Assembly (NCBI GenBank): GCA_024364735.1
Contig: JAGFNQ010005238.1
Coordinates: forward strand, 1 to 64,000
DNA length: 64,000 bases
Source of the DNA: Boesenbergia rotunda
Lineage: Eukaryota > Streptophyta > Magnoliopsida > Zingiberales > Zingiberaceae
Direction: 5' to 3'
Part shown: in pieces, positions 1 through 11,039 of the stretch
How positions within the stretch are numbered: position 1 is the first letter of the stretch
How the letters are laid out: every line of letters begins with the position of its first letter
The notes under the pieces: generated by a model
What the model was told of the DNA's origin: nothing
Seen by the model: only the letters and a program-made list of their open reading frames with translations
Databases searched by the model: none
Translations under genes and position numbers: made by a program

Positions 1-2328
1 TCCACCAATCCATCATTGGATCATTCTCATTTTGGACAAATCCAATATCAAATGGGTCTACATCACCAGCCTCTTGTTCTTCATTTTCTTCTGTTATTGC
101 TCTTAATTGAAGACGCATATTATAATGAACATAGACCATCTTCTCCAATCGACGATAAGAAAGACGATTTCTTACTTTTGTATGAATGAGGGAGAAAGTT
201 GACCAATTTCTTTCACAACCACTTGAAGATGTTGTCTGTGAGAGAATTCGTACTGCAATCTTTTTCAAATTTGGAGCTGATCCTCCATATTGTAACCACC
301 ATTCAGCTGTAAGATAAATAAGAACAAAATTAAAATAATATTTTTATTTGCTAAAAATAATTAATAATAATTTTTACTATATTTACCTGCATCCATTTTA
401 TATCTGCATGACACTGCAATAGGATCACTAAAAGAACCATATGCCTCTCGAAATAATCGGCTTTCATTAATAGTCTCAGCAATTGATTCTCTATTTGTTT
501 GTAGTCTTGATATCACATGTCTGAGGGCTTGTAATAGATCATCATTTGTGCCAAGATTATAACGGTATTGATATGCCGGATTGAGATAATAACCTGCAAT
601 AATTAAACATATATAAAAATGCAATTATTAATAACATTATTAGAAATTCTATATTAAAAAATACCTACCTGCTAAATGAATATATTTTCCCATTTGATCG
701 TCCCATCTTGTATTGATTATATCAATGTAATGTTGATATTTGGTTGGTGATTGAAGACGTCTCTTAATTTCCTCTTTTGCTTCATGAATTAGACGGTAAA
801 CGTTGCCTATTTGTGGCTTCCTGTCCATATCGACTTTACGTAGAACAATGTACAAAGGTTCTATTGCTAGAAGAATATCTGCAATATAGTCCCAAAATCT
901 AACAGATATAATAATTTTTTGCATCTCTTTACCTTCGGCTGTGCTAGAATATCGAGAGGCTTCCCAATCCTCAGAAGAGAACATGGCTTTCAATCCAACT
1001 TTTTTTTGATTCAACGATTTTAACAGGAGAAAGTGAGTGGCAAACCTAGTCGCTCCTGGTCGTAGAATCTCACCATTGATAAATTTCCTCATTAATCCAT
1101 GAACCCAATGATGATTATAGAGGAATTTTGTTAAAGATTGACCTTTTTTCACTACCTTCTTCACTATATCGAGTTTACCAATATCTCCCATCATCAAATC
1201 GATACAGTGTGCTGCGCATGGTGTCCAAAATAATGTTTGATATTTTTGCTCCAATAATTCTCCAGCCCTCTTAAAGTTGGCACCATTATCTGTAATTACC
1301 TGCACTATATAATCTACACCTATCTCTTGAACTACACTATCCATCAAATGATATATGTAGGGTGCATCATGAAAATCTGTAGTTGCATCAATAGATTTAC
1401 GAAATATCACCTTTCTATTGCAGTATAGTAGAAAGTTGATAATACTCATCCGTGTAGGTCCTGTCCAGCCATCACACATCAACGTAACCTCATATAAGCT
1501 CCATTGCTTTTTGCATGATAGGATCCAAGTTTTGATCTCCTCCACTTGTTCATCTAAATATGAACCAGCAATTTCATATGCAGTCGGAGGTTGAATACCA
1601 GGACCAGATTTTTGGATGTTGGACACCATGCTACGGTAGTATGTGTTGTTTGCTACATTAGGAGGAATATGATTAAAATGAAAAAATTTTGCAATGCTTT
1701 TACCGATTGATTTCTTCTTCTCTTTTGTGTATGCATCATCAATCCTAGTCTGTTTGCTAGCTTGGTCTGGAAATGCCAGTGGATCAATATCAGCAATATC
1801 AACTGCACGTCTTCGTCCCATAGAAGAAAAAAACCGACCAATACCACTTTGTGTTGAAGTACTACGAAAACTTGCACTCCTTCCTAATGTCGGTGCAGTA
1901 GTTGAGCCACTTCTACTAGTACCAGCTGAGTCACTTCTATGTCGCATATTTTGCTCATAGTCATATTGAGTTCGTGAGGCATTGATAGCTGCTAAAAAAT
2001 CTCCATCGTTTGGAACATCACCACGATCTTCAAATTCATCATAAATTGGCTCTCTAGATATTCGACTATCAAGAAGATCACGTTCTCGTTGTTGTTTAGA
2101 CTTTATTACTTTGTAACCTTCAAGTTCTTCTTTCATTGCACGACGAACTTCTTGAGAAACTTTTGGACAATTCGAAACATCTGAATATCCACCAGCAAGA
2201 TGTTGCTTTAGGCGTGTGACCCCACCACCTCGTCCAATCATATCGCAATGTAAACATTGCCAATGGAATCGATTCTCTAATCGGCGTGCGTGTCTCCAAG
2301 CTGGATCAGATAAATGTTTCGGTGCCAT
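1..2328 (-). CDS. BED zinc finger / DUF659 / hAT-dimerisation protein (hAT transposase or domesticated relative), 3' end beyond the window
   Basis: Three exons can be joined on the minus strand: 2328-669, 593-387 and 306 to the left edge. Each junction has a GT donor and AG acceptor and keeps the frame (phase 1 at both). The start is the ATG at 2328. Residues about 23-54 form a BED-type zinc finger (C25, C28, H43, C54). A low-complexity Ser/Thr/Arg segment follows. The DUF659 core has MCDGWTG near residue 285 and ITDNGANF near residue 346, the positions of conserved hAT acidic residues, followed by CAAHCID. The last exon has the hAT C-terminal dimerisation signature (SSSGCERNWSTFS). About 720 residues are visible with no stop or frameshift, unlike the retroelements nearby. 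In the family these proteins bind DNA and either cut and paste hAT elements or serve as host factors. I found no terminal inverted repeats, so an autonomous transposon and a domesticated gene remain equally possible. Confidence 0.85.
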
Positions 2329-2785
2329 TACCTATGTCTTATAAAAAATTAAGAATAATTCACATTGTTAGCTCAAATAATAATCATCATTGTCAAGAAC
2401 AATTTTATCATTATAAACAAACAAATTAAATATATAAAACTATAAAAGACAACTTCATTAAAGTAATCTACTACAACACATTTTTATCAAGTAAACTTGG
2501 AACAATAATTTTAATTATTTAAATAATATATATTTAAAATGATAAAAATATTAAAATATTAATTAAATATAAAATAATAAATATAATAAATAATTATCAG
2601 ATTATAAAATAATTTTTTGAAATTTTTTAGATTTTATTTAGGGTTTTTAAAATTTTTTTAGAATTTTTAAATAATATTTAAAATAGAAAAATAAAATCAG
2701 AAAATTCCTTAAATAAATCTATTTAATTTTTTGAATTAAAAAAGGAAATGCTGAATTTAAATAAATACTTTTATTTATTAAAAAA
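2329..2785. other. AT-rich upstream region of the hAT-type gene
   Basis: This stretch between the hAT-type start codon and the CpG-rich block is mostly A/T, with runs of AATAATAT-like sequence. It probably holds the 5' leader or a 5' UTR intron of the minus-strand gene. I see no further coding exon and no clear TATA box. Confidence 0.4.
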
Positions 2786-3420
2786 GGAAAGCGAGATCCG
2801 CCGGAGAACTGCCGGAGCCGCCCGGCGCACGATCCAGCAGCCTCCGGCGAAGATTCCGGCGACGCCGGAGGCTTCCGACGACGTCGCCGGAGACCCGCCG
2901 TGTCTCCGACCCGCGGATCTATCCGCCGAAGATGGAGGAGCCGGGCGTCCAGCTCCACCACCGTCCGGCGAGGCATCCGGCGACGCCGGAGGCTTCTGGC
3001 GACACCTCCGGCGACGCCGGCGAGTCCCGCAATGCCTCCGGCAAAGCTGCGGAGATCGTTTGATCATACCTGTCGCTGCCGCGCCGCCCTTCGCTGCTGT
3101 GCGTCCACGCTTCGACTTCGCTTCGCTGCGTCTTCGTTGCTGCTCACCACCGGAGCTCTTCCGTCCTCTTATAGCTGGAAAAAAACTGCGAGACAGGCTG
3201 GCGCACCGACGCACGCGCGACAGAAGGAATCGCATGCCGTGCGCGTTCGCTGTGCCCCGAATCTCGCTGTCGCGCGAGACAGGCTGTCGCCGCTGTCGCC
3301 ACTCGCCGCTGTCGCGCGTGCTCGCGTCGATACGCTGGCCTTCCTCGTGCCGGTTTCGGCGAACGGGCGGAACGATACTGTTTCGCCCGTTTCGTCCGAA
3401 ACCAAACGAAACCTAAATCA
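2786..3420. other. CpG-rich block with short GC repeats, possible promoter or 5' UTR of the hAT-type gene
   Basis: Base composition shifts abruptly from AT-rich to very GC- and CpG-rich. Short units such as CCGGCGACGCCGGAGGCTTC recur near 2857 and 2970, and GAGACAGGCTG recurs near 3190 and 3277. Long open frames exist on both strands but are low-complexity Arg/Pro/Ala with no recognisable domain, as expected in any GC-rich stretch, so I do not call them genes. Its position upstream of the minus-strand hAT-type gene suggests a promoter or leader island, by inference only. Confidence 0.45.
3352..3403. repeat. GC-rich imperfect inverted repeat (hairpin)
   Basis: GGTTTCGGCGAACGGGCG is followed about 14 bases later by CGCCCGTTTCGTCCGAAACC, its near reverse complement. 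It lies at the outer edge of the CpG-rich block. It could be a subterminal hairpin of the hAT-type element or a chance GC palindrome. Confidence 0.5.
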
Positions 3421-4607
3421 CTGACATCAATCAATATTAATAACAATAAATTTTCGATGTTCCATAAAGGGCAGCATTCTGAGAAATAACTTATTTAAGA
3501 GGGAAAATAAGGGAAATGACCATGTGTGCACAATAGGCAAATTATCCTAAAAAGACTTAAATTTATAATTTGACCAGTCCGAGTAAGGACCAACATCTGA
3601 GCGTGCTACACTATCACATTCACAATTGTACTATCCAATTATTTTTATTTTGGTGATATTAACCGTAGGGTCATGTACAGCATGCATAGTATTTTGAGTA
3701 CCAGATTGGTTTGATCAGAAACCACAGAACGTCCATCCTTTTTGTTTTAAAAAAATTCTAGATGATTTTTTGGTGTTTATATAACTGTTTTTGTAACAAT
3801 ATGAATCTCTTGACATGTTTGTAAGTCTAACACTATAGTGAAAATTGATTATATCCAAGTGCAATTGTTTTATGGAAATAGTTAACAATATTTTAACATA
3901 ATTTATCAGCATCAGATAGATAAGCATTTGCATGATCCTTCTGTTGTGAAAATTGGATCATTTATGAAACATGTGAATCCAGAGACACGTTTTTGCACAT
4001 TGGTTACAGACATAATATGTTATATGAAAACTAATGAAACATCCCATCACTGCAAAAAAGATATTTAAGAACTATGTAGTTGATGATTAGTTGAAGAGGA
4101 TTTAAACCGTCAAACATATTAGCATATGTTGAGGAATGAAATTTTCTTTGCTCTATCTCTTCTGACAAAATATTATTGTTGGAAAACATGTTAGTACTGC
4201 AAACATGTTTTAACACAACCAAATAGTATTGGTATGGCTGGGAAAATGACAAGTGTGGCATCTGTTTTTTCTAGTGGGCTTAAATCTTAAATCCCTCTCT
4301 ACAATCACTACAAGAACTTGTTGAATGAGGAACAGAACAGATACGGAAACGAAGCACAAAGGCCAAGCCAAACAATGATCACCCTTGGAAGTCAACTCTT
4401 TCCATAGCCCAGAGATCAACCTTGGATGCTATAAAGCAACTGATCTAGTGCAAGCTGTTAATAATGTCCTTAGTGGCTGCGTTGGACAAAAGGTCAACAA
4501 TTTGCACAACGTCAATGGTCAAACATCTTTTTCTGGGGAAGGCTCATAGTATATTACTTAAGATACAAATTTCATGGATGCTTGATAGAACTGCTAAAGG
4601 ACCACCA
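3421..4607. other. Intergenic DNA without a recognisable gene
   Basis: This is AT-rich sequence with only short open frames lacking any family signature. The motif CACTACAAGAA at 4307 resembles the end of a CACTA element, but no partner end was found. Nothing else is supported. Confidence 0.5.
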
Positions 4608-4970
4608 TGTCAAACTCAGAGAAAATAAGGATAGAAACTATGTCAAACTCAAAGAAAATGAGGGTGGAGACTCTCCTTTCTCCTCTGGAGAATCCTCCTT
4701 TAAATAGTATGATACAATCTTATAATTACATAATTATAGCTATATAATCATGGAAATCTATGTCATTAATGTCAAATAATTGTGCAATTAATGTCAAATA
4801 ATCTGCCTATCAATTCTTTTGACAGCAAATCTGCGTCATTAATGTCAAATCATTGTAAAATTAATGTTAAATAATCTGCTTATCAATTCTATTGACAGCA
4901 AATGTACGCCATTAATGTCAAATAATTGTGCAATTAATGTCAAATAATCTGTCTATCAATTCTCTTGACA
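4608..4970 (-). repeat. E1 3' LTR (363 bp) with three internal 72-73 bp units
   Basis: The LTR runs from TGTCAAACTC to TTCTCTTGACA. Three tandem units, each with an ATTAATGTCAAATAAT-type core and each ending in TTGACA, fill its outer half. The 5' LTR of the same element has only two units. Confidence 0.9.
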
Positions 4971-4980
4971 TCCCCCCTGG
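4971..4980 (-). other. E1 polypurine tract
   Basis: Read on the minus strand, CCAGGGGGGA directly abuts the 3' LTR, the expected plus-strand priming site of an LTR retrotransposon. Confidence 0.8.
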
Positions 4981-5700
4981 TGAATCTACAAGCATCAATT
5001 TGCTAACGAGAAAATTATGTCGCTGACGTGTCAAGGATTTTGTGAGGATGTCAGCTAGTTGAACAGATGTTGAAACATGAGGGATATTGATAATTCTGCG
5101 GTCATAAGCTTATCTGATGGAATGACAGTCGACCTCTATGTGCTTCGTTCTTTCATGGTATACAGGATTTGCTACAATCTGTATAGCACTTGTATTATCA
5201 GCCTGCAATGGAGTTGGTTGTGTTTGTGAATAACCAAGTTCTGAAAGAAGACCCCGTAACCAAATAATCTCAGAGCATGTTGCACACATCGACCGATATT
5301 CTGCTTCAGTAGAGGATTTAGAGACTGACTCTTGTTTCTTGAATTTCCAGGAGATAGGGGCATCTCTTAAAAACATACACCAGCCAGTAGTAGACTTTCG
5401 TGTGTCCGGACATCCAGCCCGATCAGCATCATTATATGCTTGAAGTTGTATTGTCGCATCTGTAGGAAAGAAAAGATCACGCCTGGGAGTGGTCAGTGAA
5501 TATTTAATGATTCGTTGTACTGCTGAAAAATGCAAGTGTCTAGGATTTTGCATGAATCTGCTGACTGTGTGGACAGCAAAAGTGATATCAGGTCGTGTGA
5601 TGATTAGGTAGATAAAACTTCCAACTAGTTTCCTATATAAGGTTGGATCTTGTAAGAGTTCACCTTCATCCTGCTTCAACTTTATATTAACTTCCATAGA
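4981..5700 (-). pseudogene. E1 RNase H region
   Basis: The frame contains RPDITFAVHTVSRFMQ, an acidic DADRAGC segment (Copia usually has Trp where Arg stands here), SSTEAEYRSM and ADNTSAIQI. After a stop near 5112 it continues to the usual Copia C-terminus with LADILTKSLT, ending at the polypurine tract. This is the Copia RNase H domain that removes the RNA strand during reverse transcription. The in-frame stop and altered residue mark it as decayed. Confidence 0.85.
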
Positions 5701-6420
5701 AGTATCTACTGAATTTGCATTGGTGAGACCAGCTAGCTGAATTAGACCCTAAATATATTTGTGCTGAGTGACAAAGAAGTCTTTTTGTTGGAAATGTACT
5801 TCTAATCCCAAGAAATAAGTTAGCTGTCCAAGATCTTTCATGTGAAAAGTTGTATGCAACAATTATTTGATTGTAGTGATAGTTACTTGATCCGAGCCTG
5901 TGACAACAATGTTGTCCATATAAACAAAAAGTATCACAATTCCTTTTGAGGTCCTTTGTAGAAAGAGAGATGGATCATAACTACTTTAGATGAAGGAAAA
6001 AACAAGTAGTGTTGTTTCAAACTTTTCAAACCACACTCTTGGTGCCTGTTTTAATCCATACAAAGAGCGTTTTAGTTTGCAAACAGTATTGGATAATGGT
6101 GAGGGCATACCAATAGGAAGTTAGATGTAAACTTCTTCTTTGAGGTCACCATGAAGGAAGGCGTTTTTGACATCGAGCTGGTGAATTTGCGAAGATTCAT
6201 ATGCTACAATGGCAAGAATAGTTCTCACAATAGTCATTTTGGCCACAGGTGCAAATGTCTCTTCATAGTCTAGGCCAAACTCTTGCTTATTTCCAAGAAC
6301 AACCAATCTAGCCTTGTATCGATCTATTGATCCATCTAAACGCAGCTTTAAAGTGAATAAAAATTTACTGCCTAGAGGTTTAATAGATGGAGGACATGGA
6401 ACAATGTCCTATGTCTGATT
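5701..6420 (-). pseudogene. E1 reverse transcriptase region
   Basis: The segment has YEETFAPVAKMTIVRTI and QLDVKNAFLHGDLKEEVYI, hallmarks of the Copia RT fingers and palm. The catalytic box reads YMDN around 5911-5925 instead of the usual YVDD, so a catalytic Asp is lost. Several stops and frame changes break the frame between 5700 and 6120. The nearby E2 element has an intact YVDD. Confidence 0.85.
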
Positions 6421-6899
6421 TTCCTCTAGTGCCAAAAGTTTAGTTTCTATAGCATCATGCCAACATCTATACGCCATGGCCTGCTTATATGAAGAAGGAA
6501 TAGGAACAGATGCTAAAGTTGCTGTCAAAGATAAAGGTTTAGAAAAACCATACTTTTCCGGTGGTTTACAAACGTGAGTACTGCGACATAAAGAGGCTGG
6601 TTCTGGTTGAAGAGCTAGATCAACAGTCAGATCAGGAGGGGGCCTCGGAGAAAGTAAAGGTTGTATTAGTGGAATAGGTGGACATCTCTAGTAGACCAAT
6701 AAAGGTGGAGGTACAGATTTGGATGTACAAGAGCTAATGTCTTGGTTAGTAGGAAAAAAATATGTATCTTCTTGGAAGATGACCTTTCTAGAAACCTGAA
6801 TCCTATGTAAATGAGGATCATAGCATAGAAAACCTTTTTGATGGGTTGAGTAACCAAGAAAAGCACATTTAACAGATTGACCTGTGAGTTTGGTGCGTT

Positions 6900-7775
6900 C
6901 ATGTGACTGAAGATGAACATAACAGACACAACCAAAGGTGCGAAGAGTGGAATAATTGGGTGGCTTACCAAATAACCTTAAGAAAGGAGAATCATTGCTT
7001 AAGCCTTGAAATGGCAGCTGATTAATAAGGTGGGCAGCAGTTGAGCGAGCTTACACCAGAACCGAGAGGGTACAAAGGAGTCCAACATTAAGGTACGGAC
7101 AAAATCAAGAAGATGACGATTTTTCCTTTCTGCTATCCCGTTTTATTGGGGTGTAGAAGGACATGACCTTTGAGATAATATACCATGTTCTTGCAAGAAC
7201 TCTTCAAATAAGTGAGATGTGTATCCCTCCCCCCCCCCCCAATTGTCAAAACGTAGAATTTTAATGTTTGATGAAAATTGAGTTTGAACATAAGCATGGA
7301 AGAATTTGAATGCAGAGAATGCTTCAGTTTTAGAGCGCAAAAAATAGACCCATGTGAAACGACTATAGTCGTCAATAAACGTGATAAAGTACTTGTAATG
7401 TTCATGATATACAGCAGGCGTTATTCCCCATAGATCACTATGAATTATGTCAATAGGTTGATGTACATTTGATTGATGAACTGGAAATGGTAGAATTTTA
7501 CTTTTACCAAGTCTACAAGAATTGCAATCAAATCAAACATCACGAAGAGATGGGGAATTGTTATTGCCAAGAACTCCAGATTTCATCAAGTGATGAAGAA
7601 CATTAGAATTTGGATGATCAAGACGCTTATGCCATAATTGGAAATTAACAGTTGCAGAATTATAAGAAATAAAAGGCAAAAAAAGGATAGGAGGACAACG
7701 ATGATAAAGAGGAAAAAGGCATCCAATTTTAGGCCCTTTCGCGATCTTCCCTGATTTTTGATCCTGCACAAGACA
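6900..7775 (-). pseudogene. E1 integrase region with an expanded G run
   Basis: LWHKRLDHPNSNVLHHL is the GAG-pre-integrase zinc-binding motif. Further on, short frames give the integrase core, including a DN-G segment and SHLFEEFLQEHGILSQR. A run of 12 C (7229-7240, G on the coding strand) sits just where the conserved DNGGEY would be and shifts the frame. The 6420-6900 interval holds the degraded linker to RT (FGCVCYVHLQSHERTKL-like). Confidence 0.75.
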
Positions 7776-8255
7776 ACCAGATTATGAGAATTCAACTCTG
7801 CAATCATTGTCCACTAACTGACCAACTGAAATAAGGTTACTGCTTAGACCAGGGAAAACATAAACGTTGATAAGAGATGATGAAATATCACTAATTGCTG
7901 TGATAGGTAAAGTGATTCCATCTGTGGTATGTATTTGCAAATTATCAGAGTAATTTGTAATATTGGTAAGAGCAGCAGCATTGTTACTCATATGATTTGA
8001 TGCCCCGGAGTCGAAATACCAAGGAAAATAGGGTAAAGAAGCAGTACCTGAAAGACCCAAAGCAGAAAATACTGAAATGATCATTTGCTGAACCATTTCA
8101 GGTGTCAAAGTTGGAACAAAATTAGGCAAATTTTGATCCACAGAAACTGAAGTAGTAGAAGGACCAACAGAGGCAGTGAAGGTTGTTGCATTTCTTCTCG
8201 GTGGTCTGATTGGATATTCTTTAATGATGTGACCATCTTTTTGCAGTAATTGCAA
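7776..8255 (-). pseudogene. E1 aspartic protease region
   Basis: YFDSGASNHMS holds the catalytic DSG of Copia proteases, and SNLISVGQLVDNDCRVEFS follows, as in intact relatives. The N-terminal part contains a QQMIISVFSALGLSG-like linker shared with E2. The frame is open for 157 residues, but it is separated from gag by a frame change. Confidence 0.85.
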
Positions 8256-8800
8256 AACTTTTTAGGACAATGGGAAGCAAAGTGTCCAAGGCTTTTGCAG
8301 CAAAAACATTGGGCAGTACTCATGTCTCGCCCTCGTGGTCAGCCTTGTGCGGCATATGCCACAAGAACAAAGGCTGATTTCTATTATTCCATGGTTGTAT
8401 GAGTGAGGAGACGTTCTTCACGAAGCAGTTCTTTTAGGCATTCATCCAAGAAGGGGGCAACAACCCTGTTCATGAGGTTGGTCTGAATGCCCTCAAAATC
8501 ATATCTCAATTTCATAAGAAATTGATCTCGTTGTGTAGTGTCATGAACTTTTTGGACTGTAGTTTGTCCGTCAATTGACAAATTTTTATAGACAATGTCA
8601 GCATATTCAGCCCAAAGATTTATGAAATGAGAATAAAATTCAAAAATTAAGAGACTATCCTGTTGAAAAATGACAATTTCATGCTCAAGCTGGAACCTAC
8701 GAGCAGTGTTGTTCTGGCTATAAATTTTCTGCAAGTATGCCCACATCTTAGTTGTCGTGGTGAAGGGTCTGAGATTGGTGAAGGGTTTGGATCGAAACTG
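8256..8800 (-). pseudogene. E1 gag with zinc knuckle
   Basis: The 120-residue frame 8746-8384 starts at MWAYLQKIYSQNNTARRFQLE, typical of Copia gag (UBN2-type) and closely matching E2 gag. About 100 bases on, CFCCKSLGHFASHC forms a CCHC knuckle, and part of a second knuckle (CNYCKK) follows. The gag and knuckle are in different frames, so the gag is broken. Confidence 0.8.
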
Positions 8801-8812
8801 GCTCTAATACCA
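8801..8812 (-). other. E1 primer binding site
   Basis: On the minus strand TGGTATTAGAGC immediately follows the 5' LTR. It matches the 3' end of plant initiator tRNA-Met (TGGTATCAGAGC) with one change. Confidence 0.85.
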
Positions 8813-9102
8813 TATCAAACTCAGAGAAAATAAGGGTAGAAACTATGTCAAACTCAGAGAAAATGAGAGTGAAAACTCTCCTTTCTCCTCTGGAGAATCC
8901 TCTTTTAAATAGTATGATACAATCTTATAATTACATAATTACAGCTATACAATCATGGAAATCTACACCATTAATGTCAAATAATTGTGCAATTAATGCC
9001 AAATAATCTGCCTATCAATTCTTTTGACAGCAAATCTGCGCCATTAATGCCAAATAATTGTGCAATTAATGTCAAATAATCTGCCCATCAATTCGCTTGA
9101 CA
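8813..9102 (-). repeat. E1 5' LTR (290 bp), two internal units
   Basis: It matches the 3' LTR along its length but lacks one 73-bp internal unit. Its inner end has TATCA in place of TGTCA. Its outer end TTGACA is followed by the CACCA target duplication. Confidence 0.9.
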
Positions 9103-9961
9103 CACCACTCCTTTCATTCAAAGTCAACAATAGTAGGGCATGGCCACACCTTATTTCCCATTGTTTTTTCTTTCATATTTGTTTTGGTATGTGACATGTG
9201 CACGATACATCCCTTACGTAACTTAGATCATGAGAAACGAAAGAAAGAAGAGATCTTTGAGAAAGATATGGTGGAAATCAGTTTTAATTGTCCTCAAAGT
9301 ATTAAAACACCTTGTACAGTGCCATTAAGTGATCATTGACCTTTGACACCAGCAGTGTTCAACACCATCCTGCCAATTATTGCTACTCCGCCCTATTCCA
9401 TGCACATTATGGTTCCTATTACTTGGATAAGAGATATGAGGTAGATGACGGAAAGTGAGAAAAAGATGAACATAAATGATCTTCATATCAATTCTATTAA
9501 CAGCAAATCTGCGTCATTAATGTCAAATAATTGTGCAATTAATGTCAAATAATCTGCTCATCAATTCGCTTGACACACCACTCCTTTCATTCAAAGTCAA
9601 CAATAGTAGGACATGGCCACTCCTTATTTCCCATTGTTTTTTCTTTCATATTTGTTTTGGTATGTGACATGTGCATGATACACCCCTTACGTAACTTAGA
9701 TCATGAGAAACGAAAGAAAGAAGATATCTTTGAGAAAGATATGGTGGAAATCAGTTTTAATTGTCCTCAAAGTATTAAAACACCTTGTACAGTGCCATTA
9801 AGTGATCATTGACCTTTGACGCCAGCAGTGTTCAACACCATCCTGCCAATTATTGCTACTCCGCCCTATTCCATGCACATTATGGGTCCTATTACTTGGA
9901 TGAGAGATATGAGGTAGATGACAGAAAGTGACAAAAAGATGAACATAAATGATCTTCATAT
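9013..9961. repeat. Tandem segmental duplication, unit 473 bp, covering the E1 LTR end and flank
   Basis: Bases 9013-9485 and 9486-9961 are nearly identical. Each copy starts inside the E1 LTR at TATCAATTCT, passes the LTR end and the CACCA duplication, and continues through the flank to CTTCATATC. Because the unit contains the LTR/flank junction, it formed after E1 inserted. Identical 80-residue frames at 9097 and 9570 result from the duplication and have no domain. Confidence 0.9.
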
Positions 9962-10086
9962 CTAATTTTGAAGTCTTTCCTTCCTGCCCTCTTATATTCA
10001 AAAGTCATTTAGGACAGGATGGAAGAAATAAAACTTGGAAGTTGAGATAAACAAGGATAGCTGGTTAGGCTACTCATTCCTATAAC

Positions 10087-10492
10087 CACTACAAGAAATA
10101 CAATAAATAGTGTCCACTTTTAGTGGAGACCATGTAATGACATTTGCCAAAGCTCCCATTTAGTGTGAATCATTTTTTAGCCTCCATAAAGTTTCCACAA
10201 TGACCCCCACTAATTCTCTTCTATGGTGAGAATTATAATTGACCCTCACCAAAGGGTCACACCCATTACAAGTATTAGTGACACTATAAAATTATTCACA
10301 CTGATTAGCTTTTTTTTTTAAGTAAGAAATGTGCTTAACCCTTGCTACAGATTTCCACCAATTATAATCATTAATGAGAGTAAAAATTACTCTCCCTAAC
10401 AACTCACTTTTATCATTAGTATTTTATTGTGATCTTCATTATAGGAGTTGTGTCGGTGCCCAAATAATCCATGCATTGCTCGACTTCGAGCC
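10087..10492 (+). mobile_element. Candidate CACTA (En/Spm-type) terminal fragment
   Basis: The segment opens with CACTACAAGAAATACAATAA, matching the usual CACTACAAGAAA end of plant CACTA elements. Subterminal units such as TTTAGTGGAGACC, TTTAGTGTGAATC and ATTAGTGACAC follow. The opposite end was not found. E2 begins at 10493 and may have inserted in this element. Confidence 0.45.
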
Positions 10493-10791
10493 TGACAACA
10501 TATATGATATCAAGTCTTAATTAACCGCATATATGACATCAAGCCTTAATTATGACAGCTGTAAATATATTATGGCTATAACTATCTTAGCTGTAAATAT
10601 ATTGTAATTAATAGCATAGCTATTGTAATTAATAGCATAGCTATACCTTCCTGATTTAGAGAGATTGATTTAGATCTAAATCAGCCTGTATTTATGACTG
10701 AAAATCTGCTCTATAATTTTTTTGTAAATGACTAACATTTTCTATATAATGGGAAAAACTCTCATGGTGAGGATATTCAAACCATTTGACA
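10493..10791 (+). repeat. E2 5' LTR (299 bp)
   Basis: It begins TGACAACATATATG and ends ATTTGACA next to the primer site. A motif TATTGTAATTAATAGCATAGC is present twice in tandem inside both LTRs. Confidence 0.9.
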
Positions 10792-10803
10792 TGGTATCAG
10801 AGT
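10792..10803 (+). other. E2 primer binding site
   Basis: TGGTATCAGAGT directly after the 5' LTR matches the initiator tRNA-Met 3' end almost perfectly. Confidence 0.88.
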
Positions 10804-11039
10804 CATACTTTAGAATTTGAGAGTGTCTTCTTGATAAGTCCATATCTTGATTTTGGGAACATTTCTAGAATTCCCAAGTGGTTTTATTTCAATCCAAGCT
10901 TTTGGACTCTTGGGCTTGCTGATTTTCAACATTTTTTGTTGCATTTGATGAGTAACGAATATCATGTCAACTACCAACTCAGATTCATTTGGTGTGCATT
11001 TCACAGGTAAGAATTATTCTACCTAAGAATTTCAGTTTC

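Larger units (their letters stand above)
4608..9102 (-). mobile_element. E1: decayed Copia LTR retrotransposon with intact target duplication
   Basis: Two LTRs beginning TGTCA (TATCA in the 5' copy) and ending TGACA bound a Copia-type body read on the minus strand. CACCA lies immediately outside both ends (4603-4607 and 9103-9107), a perfect 5-bp target site duplication. A primer binding site similar to initiator tRNA-Met lies next to the 5' LTR, and a polypurine tract lies next to the 3' LTR. Gene order is gag, zinc knuckle, protease, integrase, reverse transcriptase, RNase H, diagnostic of Copia. Every domain carries stops or frame changes, so the copy cannot make its own proteins. Confidence 0.93.

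Noticed and set aside
2748..3446. Long open frames on both strands in the CpG-rich block
   Set aside because: Low-complexity Arg/Pro/Ala translations in several overlapping frames, as expected from GC-rich DNA, with no domain and no conserved start.
9097..9812. Two identical 80-residue frames as a duplicated gene
   Set aside because: They cross the E1 LTR/flank junction, have no domain and are explained by the tandem duplication.
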